Shown here: piece after piece, positions 42,271-53,460 of the stretch | How the letters are laid out: every line of letters starts with the position of its first letter | How positions within the stretch are numbered: the stretch's first letter is position 1 | From: Verrucomicrobiota bacterium | Lineage (GTDB): Bacteria > Verrucomicrobiota > Verrucomicrobiia > Limisphaerales > JADLHS01 | Assembly (NCBI GenBank): GCA_029573725.1 | Contig: JAKQDQ010000042.1 | Location: forward strand, 250,777-314,776 | DNA: 64,000 bases | Direction of reading: 5' to 3' | Translations under genes and position numbers: made by a program | The notes under the pieces: generated by a model | The model's database searches: none | What the model saw: only the letters and a program-made list of their open reading frames with translations | What the model was told of the DNA's origin: nothing

Positions 42271-44820
42271 TTAATCCGGGATCACTTCCAGCCGTCGGAC
42301 CTTTCCCGACTTTACCTGCACCGGCAAGCCGGCGATCAGTTCCGTTCCCTGGACGGAGCGGGTTTTGGCGCCGTTCATCTTCACCTGGTAGGAGCGGTGC
42401 GCTTCGACAGTGAACCACTCCGACCATTCATTCAGGCGCAGGTAATTGGTGGGGAGATTCAACACGAGCCGGTGTCGCGGTTGATCGAAGAGGAGTTTGC
42501 CATCCCAATCTGCGGCCGCAGTCAGCGCCAGTTGCAAACGCTTGCCGGCGCGTGCCGCCCCCAGGCGCACATCGGAGCGCCAGGGCCGGACCCAGGTGCC
42601 CTGCGTGAAGTACCGGGCGACCAGCAGGGCGGTGCGCGCGGAATTGCCATCGCCGTACCAGCCTTCCACAATGCCGTCCTCGCGCAGCTTGCCCAGGAAG
42701 AGTGGCAGCATCGTATCCATCCAGGCGGAAGCCTCCGGTACCGGGAAACGGTTCAGCAGGTAGGTCGCGCCTTCCAGGGCGTCGGCATAGGCATCGGCAT
42801 CCCACCAGAACAGATAGCGGCCCTGATGGAGGTTGCGGAGCGCCGTGGGCACGGCCTCGAGCAGCGGCGCATCGTCGGTCGCCAGCGCGAACGTGGCGGC
42901 GGCGCACAACGCATAACCCCAGGTGTCCGGCGTTTCCCGGTGCAACGGTTTGCCGGTCGAGGACTGGATCAGGTTGAACCAGAGACCGTCCGCGTTGCGG
43001 GCCGTGTCGAGCAGCCGATGGAACATCGTTTGCAAGGGTTGGCGATAACGCGCCGCCTTCTCCGGGTGAACGGCCCGGGCCAGGACATACAGCTCCGCCA
43101 GGCCGCCGAGCAATTCGTTGCCGTGGTCGTTGAGGTTGAGCGAATCGTTCTGAACCCGATGCCGGGTGAAATCCCAGCGGTAGGCGGGCAAGCCACCGTT
43201 CTGCGGCAGCACTTCGAAACAGTACGCATCGCCGATCCGCTCGGCAAACTCCAGATACCGGGGGTCACGCGTCATCGCGTAGAGACGGGCGTGCGTTTGC
43301 AGAACATCTCCGTTCACCTCCGTATCGTCCGCGGGCAGCAGGCCGTAATCGCTGGAAACCGGTGCCCGCGCCATGATGGCGTCAGTCAGTTCGATCAGGC
43401 GCTCCACCCACGGTCCACGGCCCAGCATCTCGGTCAGGGGCAGCAGGCCGTCCTTGCAGTATTCGGCCGCGTTGAAAATCAGGCGCGGGAGGTTGGTTTC
43501 GGCAAAGTAAAAGGTGCGGTTGGTCAGATTGAACCAATCGGGCATGACGCCGAGGCGATCCGTGAATTGCTTTTCCTTCGGGAGGATCTGCAACACCTCG
43601 TCCAGCCGTTCGGGAGCGGTGAAATACGCGGTCAGCGCGAGGAACGGAAACATGTCCGCGGCGTTGTCCTGGGGGGCCCAAATCCGTTGATCCAGGCGGC
43701 GCGGGTAAAGTCCGGTGGCGGCATCGCGGGTGGCCCACCAACCCTCCAGGATCCCGAGCGCATGGCTGAAGTGGCGCCGGGCAATCTCGCCGCGGCGCAG
43801 CAGTTCGTCCGCACCCCCGGTCCGGGCAAGGCGTGGCGGGGGCGGACGCCAGGGCCAGGGCGTGCCGAGGGCCTGTTTGAGTGGCAACCAGTATTCGGCG
43901 CCGCGGAAGATGTGGCCGCCCGGATGCACATCCAGAACCAGCTTTTCGGCCGCACCAAACATCCGGTAGATGGGCTGAAGCTCCGCAAATGCCTGTCGGG
44001 CGATCTCCACGGGAAATCCGCCGGGGGCGCGTTCCTGCATCCCGATTTCCAGAATCAACGGACGGGGGGCGATGCAGCCAAAAATATCGGCAAAATCAAA
44101 ATGCTCCTCCAGTCCGGGAAAATGCCAGCAGGGACAGTGTCCGTGTTTCATGTTCTCCACGGTGGTCAACCAGCCGCTGCTGTCGGCAATCTGAAGCCGC
44201 GGCTCCAGGGCGGCCACGTACATCGTCGTCTCGCCCCCGAGCGAGAGGCCCGCCACGGCAAGCCGGCGCGGGTCCACTTCGGGGCGGGTGACGAGATAGT
44301 CCACGCAACGCAGGGCGTCCCAGACACGTTCCCCCATCAGGGTCCAGTCGGGGTGCTGCAATTCGTGCTGGCCAATATCCGGCGAGATGACCACGTAACC
44401 CATTTCGGCGAGCGCCCGTCCATACCAGTACAGCCCCTCCCCGCGCACCACCTGGCGGCCAGTGCCGCCGTGACCGTGCAGGGCCAGCACCGCGCCCACG
44501 GGGCCCTGCCGCGCTTTCGGGACGGCCATCCACACGTGGACGCGCCGATCCGGCAGCGTTTGCAGGCTCAGCTCCTCCAGCGCGTAACTGCCCGCATCCG
44601 GTTCGAGACGTTGCAGCACCCGGGGATCAAGGGGGATCGATTTGGGCTTGCCTCCGCCCATCATCAGGGCAAAGAGCTGGGCGCGCACCTGTTCCTGCCA
44701 TTGCCTGGCGGCGCGCGGCGTGGCGGCATTGAAGCGCAGGGTGCGCACACCTTCCGCGAGAAGCACGTGACTGGAGCAGAGAAGCGCCAGCACAAGTGGG
44801 GGAAGCCGGGGAACTCGCAT
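42271..44820 (-). CDS. Secreted alpha/beta hydrolase (acetyl xylan esterase-like) fused to a C-terminal large helical-looking domain
   Basis: GAVLALHGHGGTGRQVV; RLAVAGLSLGGETTMYVAAL (GLSLGG nucleophile elbow); VLDVHPGGHIFRG; C-terminal about 450 aa unassigned. Confidence 0.8.
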   Translation of the reverse strand: MRVPRLPPLVLALLCSSHVLLAEGVRTLRFNAATPRAARQWQEQVRAQLFALMMGGGKPKSIPLDPRVLQRLEPDAGSYALEELSLQTLPDRRVHVWMAVPKARQGPVGAVLALHGHGGTGRQVVRGEGLYWYGRALAEMGYVVISPDIGQHELQHPDWTLMGERVWDALRCVDYLVTRPEVDPRRLAVAGLSLGGETTMYVAALEPRLQIADSSGWLTTVENMKHGHCPCWHFPGLEEHFDFADIFGCIAPRPLILEIGMQERAPGGFPVEIARQAFAELQPIYRMFGAAEKLVLDVHPGGHIFRGAEYWLPLKQALGTPWPWRPPPPRLARTGGADELLRRGEIARRHFSHALGILEGWWATRDAATGLYPRRLDQRIWAPQDNAADMFPFLALTAYFTAPERLDEVLQILPKEKQFTDRLGVMPDWFNLTNRTFYFAETNLPRLIFNAAEYCKDGLLPLTEMLGRGPWVERLIELTDAIMARAPVSSDYGLLPADDTEVNGDVLQTHARLYAMTRDPRYLEFAERIGDAYCFEVLPQNGGLPAYRWDFTRHRVQNDSLNLNDHGNELLGGLAELYVLARAVHPEKAARYRQPLQTMFHRLLDTARNADGLWFNLIQSSTGKPLHRETPDTWGYALCAAATFALATDDAPLLEAVPTALRNLHQGRYLFWWDADAYADALEGATYLLNRFPVPEASAWMDTMLPLFLGKLREDGIVEGWYGDGNSARTALLVARYFTQGTWVRPWRSDVRLGAARAGKRLQLALTAAADWDGKLLFDQPRHRLVLNLPTNYLRLNEWSEWFTVEAHRSYQVKMNGAKTRSVQGTELIAGLPVQVKSGKVRRLEVIPD

Positions 44821-44945
44821 AATCCAAGCGGGGCATTCATATCATCAGCGCCCGCACGTGGCAACCACCGTTGCGGCGAACTGGTGTTTTCCATCACGCG
44901 CCGCCATTGACCGGCGGCGCCACTGGCGCACATACTTGGGGCAAG

Positions 44946-46097
44946 ATGATTGATGCGGACCGTTCTTTGCAGCCTTCCACCCTGTGCATTCACGCCGGGA
45001 CCCATCTCGATGCGGCCACCGGCGGCGCGTGCAGCCCCATCTACCCCTCCACGGCTTTCGCCTTTCCGAACGCGAGCCACACGCCCGTTTATCCACGCTT
45101 TTTCAACACGCCCAATCAACAGGTCATCAACCGCAAGCTGGCCGCGTTGGAGCAGGGCGAGGACGCGCTGGTGTTCGGGTCGGGCATGGCGGCGATTTCC
45201 ACCCTGCTTTTCGCCTTCCTCAAACCGGGCGATCATGCGGTGTTTCAAGCCGATCTGTACGGCGGCACGCAGCAGCTGGTGACCCGGGAACTGGTCCGGT
45301 TCGGAATTGAAATTTCCTTTGGCCGCACGGTTGCGGAGTTCGCCGCCGCCCGGCGGGAGAACACGCGCCTGATTTATGTGGAATCCCCCTCGAACCCCTT
45401 GTTGCAATGCGTGGATCTGGCGGCGGTCGCAGCATTGGGGCGTGAACACCATGCGTTGACGGTCATTGACAACACCTTTGCCACGCCGATCAATCAGAAT
45501 CCGCTGCCGCTGGGATTTGACGTCGTGGTCCACAGCGCCACCAAGTATTTGAATGGGCACAGCGACGTGAATGCCGGCGTGGTTGTGGCGGCGGGCCAGA
45601 TCATCCGGCGGCTGACGGACTGTGCCTTGAAGCACGGCGGGATGCTGGACGCGCATTCCTGCTACCAGCTGGAGCGCGGCTTGAAGACGCTGGCCGTGCG
45701 GATGCGGCAGCACAACGCGAACGCCGAACAGCTCGCGCGCTTTTTGCAACAGCACGCCGCAGTGGCGCGCGTGAATTATCCCGGCCTGCCCGGGCATCCG
45801 GATCATGCAATCGCGAAGCGGCAGATGCGCGGCTTCAGCGGCATGTTGTCGTTTGAATTGCGCGACCCGGCGCAGTTGGATGCGTTTCTGACCCGGCTGC
45901 GACTCATCATGCCGGCCTTGAGCCTCGGTGGGGTGGAAAGCCTGGTGTGCATTCCGAGCCGCACTTCGCATCGGTTGATGACCCCCGCGGAGCGCCTGCA
46001 GGCCGGCATCAGCGACGGTCTGGTGCGGCTCTCGGTGGGGATTGAAGACGTGAACGATTTGATTGCCGACGTTGCGCAGGCGCTGGGGGCGGTCTGA
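44946..46097 (+). CDS. Cys/Met metabolism PLP-dependent enzyme (cystathionine gamma-synthase / methionine gamma-lyase family)
   Basis: TLCIHAGTHLDAATGGACSPIYPSTAFAF; EDALVFGSGMAAISTLLFAFL; VVHSATKYLNGHSDVNAGVVV. Confidence 0.93.
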   Translation: MIDADRSLQPSTLCIHAGTHLDAATGGACSPIYPSTAFAFPNASHTPVYPRFFNTPNQQVINRKLAALEQGEDALVFGSGMAAISTLLFAFLKPGDHAVFQADLYGGTQQLVTRELVRFGIEISFGRTVAEFAAARRENTRLIYVESPSNPLLQCVDLAAVAALGREHHALTVIDNTFATPINQNPLPLGFDVVVHSATKYLNGHSDVNAGVVVAAGQIIRRLTDCALKHGGMLDAHSCYQLERGLKTLAVRMRQHNANAEQLARFLQQHAAVARVNYPGLPGHPDHAIAKRQMRGFSGMLSFELRDPAQLDAFLTRLRLIMPALSLGGVESLVCIPSRTSHRLMTPAERLQAGISDGLVRLSVGIEDVNDLIADVAQALGAV

Positions 46098-46279
46098 CAA
46101 CGCCCGCCGCGGCGGGGGGCGGGGCCGCCTTGGCCTCGCGAAACGGTCAGGCAGACGGCAGTCGCCGGGCGCGCACCGGCGCGCGCCTCCAAGCTCCCGG
46201 CTGCCCGCCGTTAATTCCTTTCTTCAAGGGCCGGCCCCGCCTACAATTCCCGGCTGGTGGAGAGACGGGATTCGGGCTT

Positions 46280-49200
46280 ATGAGCAAGGAATTCATCCGC
46301 ATCGGCGGAGCACGGGAACATAATCTCAAAAATCTGACGCTGGAGATCCCCCGCGATAAATTGGTGGTAATCACCGGTTTAAGCGGCAGCGGCAAATCCT
46401 CCCTGGCGTTCGACACCCTGTACGCCGAAGGCCAGCGCAAATACGTGGAAAGTCTCTCTGCCTACGCGCGGCAATTTCTTGACCAGATGCAAAAACCGGA
46501 GGTGGATTACATTGAGGGTTTGTCGCCAGCCATTGCCATCGAGCAACGCACGAGCGGCATGAACCCGCGTTCCACGGTGGCGACCACGACCGAGATCTAT
46601 GATTACCTGCGCCTGCTCTATGCGCATGTCGGCCAGGCGCACTGCCCGGAGACGGGAGAACCCATCGTGGCGCAGACGGTCAGTGACATTGTGGATCATG
46701 TGCTGGCGTTGCCGGCCAAAACGCGGGTGATGTTGCTCGCTCCGGTGGTGCAGCAGCAGAAGGGGGAATTCCGTGACGTCATCGAGCGGCTCCAGCGTGA
46801 GGGGTTTGTGCGGGTGCGCGTGGATGGGCGGCTTGTGGAACTGAGCCCTCCGCAAACGCGCCTCCGGCTGGACGCCCGCCTCCCTCATACCATCGAGGCC
46901 GTGGTGGATCGGCTGGTGCTGGACGACAAGGTGCGGGTGCGGTTGCAGGATTCGGTGGAAACCGCGTTGCGCTGGGGCAACGGAGTGCTGGTAACGCTGC
47001 ACCAGGCCGAAACCCGGGAGCCGCAACCCGCCGCGCTGGAGGGCCAACCGCCCTCCCCGCCGTCTGCCGCGACGACCGGCGCGGGCGCCTGGCTGGAAAC
47101 GTTGTACTCGAATCGTTTGTATTCGCCGCGCACGGGCAAAAGCTACGAGAAACCGGGACCGAAGCATTTCTCCTTCAATTCACCCGGGGGCGCCTGCCCG
47201 GTTTGCCACGGGCTGGGCCAGAAAATGGTTTTCGACGAAGGTCTGGTCGTGCCCGATGAGGAAAAGTCCCTGGAGCAAGGGGCGGTGTTGCCGTGGCGGC
47301 GCGGGGGCAAGCGCATGATTGTTTATTACAAGTCCATGCTCCGGGCGGTGGCGGCGCATTACGGCGCAAGCCTGGACACGCCGTACCAAAATTTATCCGA
47401 TACGTTCCGGCGGGTGCTGATGCACGGTTCGGGGGAGACCGAGATCACGTTTCACTTCTGGCGCGCGGGCAGGCAAAGCACGGTCAGGCGGCCGTTCGAG
47501 GGGGTGTTGCCCAATTTGGCCCGGCTTTACGCGGAAAGTGAGAGTGAATTCACCCGCAAACGCCTGAAGGCGTTCATGAGTCCGCAATTTTGCGATGCCT
47601 GCCAGGGCCAACGGTTGCGGCCGGAAATTCTGGCTGTCACGCTGGGGGGCGGGGTTGCCGCACCTGGTGACCGTTCCGCCGGGACGGTGGGCATCGCCTC
47701 CGCCCCGGAACGTCCCTCAAAAAACCCGAAAATCCCCGGCCTGTCCATCATGGATGTCTGCCAGTTGTCGGTGATCCAGGCGGACGCGTTTTTTGCGCAG
47801 TTGTCGTTGACGGATTTCCAGCGGCGGATTGCGGGAGAAGTGGTGAAGGAGATCCGGGCGCGCCTGGGGTTTTTGAAAAACGTCGGCCTGGGTTACCTCA
47901 CACTGGACCGGGAAAGCGGTTCGCTCTCGGGAGGGGAAGCGCAGCGCATCCGCCTGGCGACGCAAATCGGCGCCGGCCTTGTGGGGGTGTTGTATATTCT
48001 GGACGAGCCCAGCATCGGCCTGCACCAGCGCGATAATGACCGGCTGCTCGCCACGTTGAAAGGGCTGCGCGATCTGGGCAATTCCGTCATCGTCGTGGAA
48101 CACGACGCGGACACGATTGCGGCCGCGGATTTCATCCTTGATCTCGGGCCGGGCGCGGGAGTGCATGGCGGCGAGGTCGTGGCCGCCGGGTCCCTGGCGC
48201 AGATCAAGGGTGTCCGCCGGTCCTTGACCGGGCGGTATCTGACGGGGGAACTGAGCATCCCCGTGCCGGCGCAGCGCCGGAAAGGATCCCCGGAACGCGG
48301 GGCGATCGAAATTTTGGGTGCGAGCGAGAACAATTTGAAGAATATCGACGTGCGGATTCCCATCGGGTTGTTGACCTGCGTCACGGGAGTGAGTGGCTCG
48401 GGCAAGAGCACGCTGGTGGATGATACGTTGCGGCGCGCCTTGATGCGCAAGTTTTACGGCTCCAAGGAACGGCCCGGCGCGCATCGGGAAATTCGCAACT
48501 ACGAGGGGCTGGAGAAAATCGTGGTGATTGACCAGACGCCCATCGGCCGCACGCCGCGCAGCAATCCCGCCACCTACACCGGGATGTTCAATGCCATCCG
48601 GGATCTGTTTGCGCGGCTGCCTGCGGCCAAGGTGCGGGGTTATGCCGCCGGCCGCTTCAGCTTCAATGTGAAGGGCGGGCGTTGCGAGAAATGCCAGGGT
48701 GACGGGTTGATTAAAATCGAGATGAATTTCCTGCCGCCGGTTTATGTAACCTGCGAAAGCTGCCACGGAAAGCGGTACAATCGCGAAACGCTGGAGATTG
48801 CCTACAAGGGATTGAACATCGCCGATGTGCTCCATCTGACGGTGGACGAAGCGGTCAGTTTTTTTCGTGCCGTGCCGCAAATTCACGAGCCGTGCCTGAC
48901 TCTGGCGGAGGTGGGGCTGGGTTATTTGCGCCTGGGACAGTCGGGAACGACGCTGAGCGGAGGAGAGGCGCAACGGGTCAAACTGGCGGCGGAGTTGGGC
49001 CGCAAGCACACGGGACGCACCCTCTACATCCTGGATGAGCCCACGACCGGCCTGCACTTCCATGATGTGGCCAAATTGCTGGAAGTGTTGTTCAAGCTGC
49101 GGGCGGCGGGAAACACGTTGCTGGTGATCGAGCACAACCTGGACGTCATCAAGACGGCCGACTGGATCATTGACCTCGGGCCGGAGGGGGGAGAGGAGGG

Positions 49201-49309
49201 CGGCGAAGTGGTGGGCCAGGGGACTCCGGAGGAGGCGGCCACCTGGCCGCGCAGCCACACCGGCCGCTATTTGCGTGCGGTCTTGAAGCCGGGTGCCCCC
49301 CGGATTTGA
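46280..49309 (+). CDS. uvrA: Excinuclease ABC subunit A
   Basis: [106 protein letters not shown] at 46280. Confidence 0.98.
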   Translation: MSKEFIRIGGAREHNLKNLTLEIPRDKLVVITGLSGSGKSSLAFDTLYAEGQRKYVESLSAYARQFLDQMQKPEVDYIEGLSPAIAIEQRTSGMNPRSTVATTTEIYDYLRLLYAHVGQAHCPETGEPIVAQTVSDIVDHVLALPAKTRVMLLAPVVQQQKGEFRDVIERLQREGFVRVRVDGRLVELSPPQTRLRLDARLPHTIEAVVDRLVLDDKVRVRLQDSVETALRWGNGVLVTLHQAETREPQPAALEGQPPSPPSAATTGAGAWLETLYSNRLYSPRTGKSYEKPGPKHFSFNSPGGACPVCHGLGQKMVFDEGLVVPDEEKSLEQGAVLPWRRGGKRMIVYYKSMLRAVAAHYGASLDTPYQNLSDTFRRVLMHGSGETEITFHFWRAGRQSTVRRPFEGVLPNLARLYAESESEFTRKRLKAFMSPQFCDACQGQRLRPEILAVTLGGGVAAPGDRSAGTVGIASAPERPSKNPKIPGLSIMDVCQLSVIQADAFFAQLSLTDFQRRIAGEVVKEIRARLGFLKNVGLGYLTLDRESGSLSGGEAQRIRLATQIGAGLVGVLYILDEPSIGLHQRDNDRLLATLKGLRDLGNSVIVVEHDADTIAAADFILDLGPGAGVHGGEVVAAGSLAQIKGVRRSLTGRYLTGELSIPVPAQRRKGSPERGAIEILGASENNLKNIDVRIPIGLLTCVTGVSGSGKSTLVDDTLRRALMRKFYGSKERPGAHREIRNYEGLEKIVVIDQTPIGRTPRSNPATYTGMFNAIRDLFARLPAAKVRGYAAGRFSFNVKGGRCEKCQGDGLIKIEMNFLPPVYVTCESCHGKRYNRETLEIAYKGLNIADVLHLTVDEAVSFFRAVPQIHEPCLTLAEVGLGYLRLGQSGTTLSGGEAQRVKLAAELGRKHTGRTLYILDEPTTGLHFHDVAKLLEVLFKLRAAGNTLLVIEHNLDVIKTADWIIDLGPEGGEEGGEVVGQGTPEEAATWPRSHTGRYLRAVLKPGAPRI

Positions 49310-49354
49310 TTTCGTTCTTTGCGGCCCGAGCCGGCGCCCGCTACCATTTGTTCC

Positions 49355-52012
49355 ATGAAATGCTGGTGGCTTTGGCTGTTGCTGGGAGGCCTGCTGGGAT
49401 GCGGCGGCGGCCCGACGGCGGCATTTGCCGTCAGTGAAAAGCAGGCGTTCGAATCGGCCAGTGAGGCGTTCCGGATCGAAATCTGGGATCGCGCCGAGTT
49501 TGAATTTGCCGAGTTCATCAAGGATTTTCCCGAGTCGGAAAAACTCCCCCAGGCGCTGCTGTTGCAGGCCCAGGCCCTGTATCACCAGCAAAAGTACGCC
49601 GCCGTGGTGGCGCTGCTGCACCCGCGATTCGACGCTGCGGGCGCGGCCCAGGACCAGTTCTTGTATTGGATCGGGAGCGCCCAGCTCGCCGCAAAACAAT
49701 ACCCGCAGGCTGCGGAAACCTTTGGGCGACTGGCGCGCGAGTTTCCCGCCTCGCCCAAACGCCTGGAGGCGGCGGTGAATGAAGCGGAGGCCTGCGCGCG
49801 GCAAACCAACTGGTCGAAGGTGGTCGCCTTGTTGAAACAGGCCGACGGGCCGTTCCGCCAGGCCGAAGTGGGTGCGCGCGGCAGCGAACTGGCGGCACGC
49901 GGCTTTCTGCTGCAGGCCGAGGCGCAGTTTGAATTGCAGCTGTGGCCGGATGCGGAGGTGACGCTGCACAAAATTGACGGAGCGCTGCGGGGCGGGCTGG
50001 AATGGCGGCGCCTGGAGTTGTTGTGCCGCACCCTGATGGCCCGGGAGAACTGGACGGCGGCGGTGGCCGAAAGCGGCAAGCTGGTGGCCGTGGCGGAAGG
50101 TTTGCCCCGGCGGGAGCAGCTGGCCCGCAGCCTTGCGATGCATGCGAGTTTGCTGGAGCGCCTGCACCGCACCGATGAAGCGATTGCCGCCTGGGAACGC
50201 AATCTGACCAACACGCCAGCGGTCTGGCAGCGCCAGGCGTTGCGGCAGATCGTGGGCCTCGAGCTTGCGGAGCACAAGATTGGCGCCGCCACCAGACGGT
50301 TGGAAACCTACCTCGCGCAAACCACCAATGCCCCGGCGGCGGATGTCGCGTGGTTGACGCTGGGCGAGCTGTATTTGAAACAACAGGTTGGGCGCCTGCC
50401 CGACGGCGGCACCAATGAGGTGCAGGTGGATCGCCTGGGCCCGGCGACGAATTGCTTCCAGAAAGTCTTGCGGGATTTTCCCCAGACCGAGTACGCGGGC
50501 CGGGCGCACCTGGACATGGGCTGGGTTTACTGGCTGCAAAGCAACTACGTCGCGAGCGCGGCGGCGTTCGCGGCGGCGGCGGAAGGTTTGTCCGGGTCGG
50601 CAGACCTGGTGATCGCCCGCTTCAAGTGGGGGGACGCTTTGTATCAGCTCCGGGATTTTGCCGGCGCGCAAACCAACTATGCCGCCGTGCTGGCACTCCT
50701 TCCGAAGTGGCCCGCCCTGGACGCCGCGCTCCGGCCGCTGGCCAGTTACCAGGCCTTGCGCGCGAGCCTGGCGACTCCCGGAACCACGGTGCCGCTCGCG
50801 ACCGCCGAGGCGGCGCTGCGCGTCATGCTGGACGCCAGTCCGACCAATGAACTTTCCGCCCAGAGCGTGTTGCTGGTGACCCAGGCGTACCTGGATGCGC
50901 ACGAAACCGCCGAGGCGCAGCGGATTTGCGAGGAGTTTGTCCGGCGGTTTCCGCAATCGGAATTGCGTCCGGAAGCGGACCTCCTGCTGGCGCGAATGCG
51001 GGAAGCCGCCGGGGATTGGAGCGCCGTCCTGCAGGATTATCAACAATGGCTGGAGCAGTTTCCCACCAATCGCCTGCGGCCGCAGGTGGAGTTTCAATTG
51101 GCTCTGGCCACGGCCCGCAGCGGCGCCGAAACGAATGCGCTGGCGTTGTTCACCAATTTTGTCGCGCAGTTTCCCGGCCACGCCCTCGCGCCCCGGGCGC
51201 AATGGTGGGTCGCGGACTATTATTTCCGGCGCGGGGAATACACCGAGGCCGAGATTCAATACAAGCAGTTGTATCAAAACTGGAAAAACTCCGCGCTGAC
51301 CTATGAGGCGCACATGATGGCGGGGCGGGCGGCGTTGCCGCGCTCGCTGCCGGATGCGCTCGAGCATTTCAGCAACATCATGGGCGACACAAACTGCCCC
51401 CGGCCGTTGCGCGTGGAGGCGTTGTTTGCCTATGGCGGTGTGGCCATGAGGATGGCGCCCTCGGTGACGAACAAGTTCGAGCGGCTGGAGCAGGCGCGTC
51501 AGGCGTTTCAGGCGATCATTACGGAGTATCCCACCAATGCACTGGTGGCCCAGGCGTGGGGCGAGGTTGCCAATTGTTCGTTGCAGCTGGCGGTTGCCGA
51601 GCCGGCCAATTATGTCACCGCCTCCAATGCGTATCACCAGGCGTTGACGTCTCCGTCAGCCAACGTGGCGACCCGCAGCCAGGCGCTGAACGGCCTGGCG
51701 ACGGTGCTGGAAAAGCAGGCCGCGCTGCAAACCGACGGGACCGAGGCCACGAACTTGTTGCGTCAGGCGCGAAATTTTGATCTCGATGTTTATTGGGACA
51801 AGCCGCTGGTTGCCGGGGAAGCCCCGGATCCCTACTGGAAAAAGCGCGCGGGCATGGAGGCGGCGCGGCTGTCCGAGCAACTGGGCGACTGGCCGGCGGC
51901 GCTGAGTTTGTATCGGGACATGGCGCGGTTGAACATCTGGCCGGTGGATCAATTGGAGAAAAAAATCGCCAATCTCAACCAGCAAACCGCCGCCCCGCCG
52001 CCGGAGAATTGA
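49355..52012 (+). CDS. Tetratricopeptide-repeat lipoprotein
   Basis: Lipobox-like LLGGLLGCGGG; repeated YAGRAHLDMGWVYWLQSNYVASAAAF-type TPR units. Confidence 0.82.
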   Translation: MKCWWLWLLLGGLLGCGGGPTAAFAVSEKQAFESASEAFRIEIWDRAEFEFAEFIKDFPESEKLPQALLLQAQALYHQQKYAAVVALLHPRFDAAGAAQDQFLYWIGSAQLAAKQYPQAAETFGRLAREFPASPKRLEAAVNEAEACARQTNWSKVVALLKQADGPFRQAEVGARGSELAARGFLLQAEAQFELQLWPDAEVTLHKIDGALRGGLEWRRLELLCRTLMARENWTAAVAESGKLVAVAEGLPRREQLARSLAMHASLLERLHRTDEAIAAWERNLTNTPAVWQRQALRQIVGLELAEHKIGAATRRLETYLAQTTNAPAADVAWLTLGELYLKQQVGRLPDGGTNEVQVDRLGPATNCFQKVLRDFPQTEYAGRAHLDMGWVYWLQSNYVASAAAFAAAAEGLSGSADLVIARFKWGDALYQLRDFAGAQTNYAAVLALLPKWPALDAALRPLASYQALRASLATPGTTVPLATAEAALRVMLDASPTNELSAQSVLLVTQAYLDAHETAEAQRICEEFVRRFPQSELRPEADLLLARMREAAGDWSAVLQDYQQWLEQFPTNRLRPQVEFQLALATARSGAETNALALFTNFVAQFPGHALAPRAQWWVADYYFRRGEYTEAEIQYKQLYQNWKNSALTYEAHMMAGRAALPRSLPDALEHFSNIMGDTNCPRPLRVEALFAYGGVAMRMAPSVTNKFERLEQARQAFQAIITEYPTNALVAQAWGEVANCSLQLAVAEPANYVTASNAYHQALTSPSANVATRSQALNGLATVLEKQAALQTDGTEATNLLRQARNFDLDVYWDKPLVAGEAPDPYWKKRAGMEAARLSEQLGDWPAALSLYRDMARLNIWPVDQLEKKIANLNQQTAAPPPEN

Positions 52013-52090
52013 GGGAATCCACCCTCCGCGTCCGCCGCCCCGGCCGGCGGGAGGTGGTGGTGGTGCCGGCCCACCGGTGCGGGCTGCCGG

Positions 52091-53308
52091 TCAACCGATG
52101 AACGCCTGATGCACGGCTCTTACCGCCTGATCCCCCTTGGCCAGGTCAATGATGACTGACACCTTGATTTCACTGGTCGAGATCATGCCGATGTTGATGC
52201 CCTCGTGGGCAAGGGTTTCAAACAGCTTGCCGGCGATGCCGGAATGCGACTTCATGCCCACGCCGACGATGGAGAGTTTGCCGATTTGCTCGTCCGAGAG
52301 CAGATCGCGGAAGCCAATTTCCGCCTGGAGCTGCGCGATGACCTTCTTGGCCTTGGCCAGGTCCGGCTTGTCCACCGTGAAAGAGAGGTCCGTGGCGCGC
52401 GAGCCGTTGCCGTGGCCAATGTTCTGAATGATCATGTCCACGTTGATGTTGGCCTCGCCGATGGCCTTGAAGACCTGCGCGGCAACGCCGGGGCGGTCGG
52501 GCACGCCCACCAGCGTGACCTTGGCCTGGTTTTTATCGAAGGAAACGCCGCGAACGACGACGTCTTCCATGCTTTTGGTTTCTTCTTTCACGAGCGTTCC
52601 CGGGTTGTCGTTCAAACTGCTGCGGACTTCAAAAATCACCTTGAATTTTTTGGCAAATTCAACCGAGCGCGTCTGCATCACTTTGGCCCCGAGACTGGCC
52701 AGCTCCATCATTTCGTCGTAGGAAATTTCTGCGAGCTTTTGCGCGCTTGGGACCAGGCGCGGATCGGAAGTGTACACCCCGTCCACATCCGTGTAAATCT
52801 GGCAGAGGTCCGCTTTCAGGGCGGCGGCCAGCGCGATGGCCGTGAGATCGGAACCGCCCCGGCCCAGGGTGGTGATCTGACCTTCCGCGGTTTCGCCCTG
52901 GAAGCCGGCCACGATGACGACGTTGCCCGCGTTCAAGGCCTGATGCACCTGGCGCGGGGTGATGTTGTGAATCTTGGCCTTGGTGTGCACGCCATTCGTC
53001 ACGATGCCCGCCTGGGCGCCGGTCATGGAAATTGCCGGCACGTCCAGCGCCTGGAGCGCGATGGCCATCAGCGCGATGGTTTGCTGTTCGCCCGTGGCCA
53101 GCAGCATGTCCAGTTCCCGTTCGCTGGGCAGTGGCACAATGTCCTTGGCCAGTTTGATCAACCCGTCGGTGACGCCACTCATTGCCGAAACCACGACGAT
53201 GACCTGCTCGCCGCGCTGCCGGTAGCCGGCCACACGTCGGGCCACATTTTTGATCCGCTCAATGTTGGCCACGGAACTGCCGCCGTACTTCTGAACGATT
53301 AATGCCAT
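52091..53308 (-). CDS. lysC: Aspartate kinase
   Basis: MALIVQKYGGSSVANIERIKNVARRV; TLGRGGSDLTAIALAAALKADLCQIYTDVDGVYTSDPRLV; ACT domains. Confidence 0.97.
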   Translation of the reverse strand: MALIVQKYGGSSVANIERIKNVARRVAGYRQRGEQVIVVVSAMSGVTDGLIKLAKDIVPLPSERELDMLLATGEQQTIALMAIALQALDVPAISMTGAQAGIVTNGVHTKAKIHNITPRQVHQALNAGNVVIVAGFQGETAEGQITTLGRGGSDLTAIALAAALKADLCQIYTDVDGVYTSDPRLVPSAQKLAEISYDEMMELASLGAKVMQTRSVEFAKKFKVIFEVRSSLNDNPGTLVKEETKSMEDVVVRGVSFDKNQAKVTLVGVPDRPGVAAQVFKAIGEANINVDMIIQNIGHGNGSRATDLSFTVDKPDLAKAKKVIAQLQAEIGFRDLLSDEQIGKLSIVGVGMKSHSGIAGKLFETLAHEGINIGMISTSEIKVSVIIDLAKGDQAVRAVHQAFIG

Positions 53309-53460
53309 AATTATGGGGTGGAAACGGCCCGCTTTCCGGTCCGGCGCCTCCCCAAGGGAGCAGGAGCGTAGCAAAAGGCGGCAATTTGAAAAGGGGGAGT
53401 TTGCGCCGCTCCGCGCTTTGCGCTTTGGCTGGCCCGCCCCACCGCGTTAGCCTGTGGCGG

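Noticed and set aside
42136-44910. 924-aa plus-strand ORF opposite the esterase-fusion gene
   Set aside because: Mirror of a well-supported minus-strand CDS with signal peptide and catalytic motifs; composition typical of a GC-driven shadow ORF
47717-51637. 1306-aa antisense ORF opposite uvrA and the TPR lipoprotein gene
   Set aside because: Spans two convincing sense genes and their spacer; Arg/Gln/Pro/His-rich composition typical of antisense reading of GC-rich genes; no family motif
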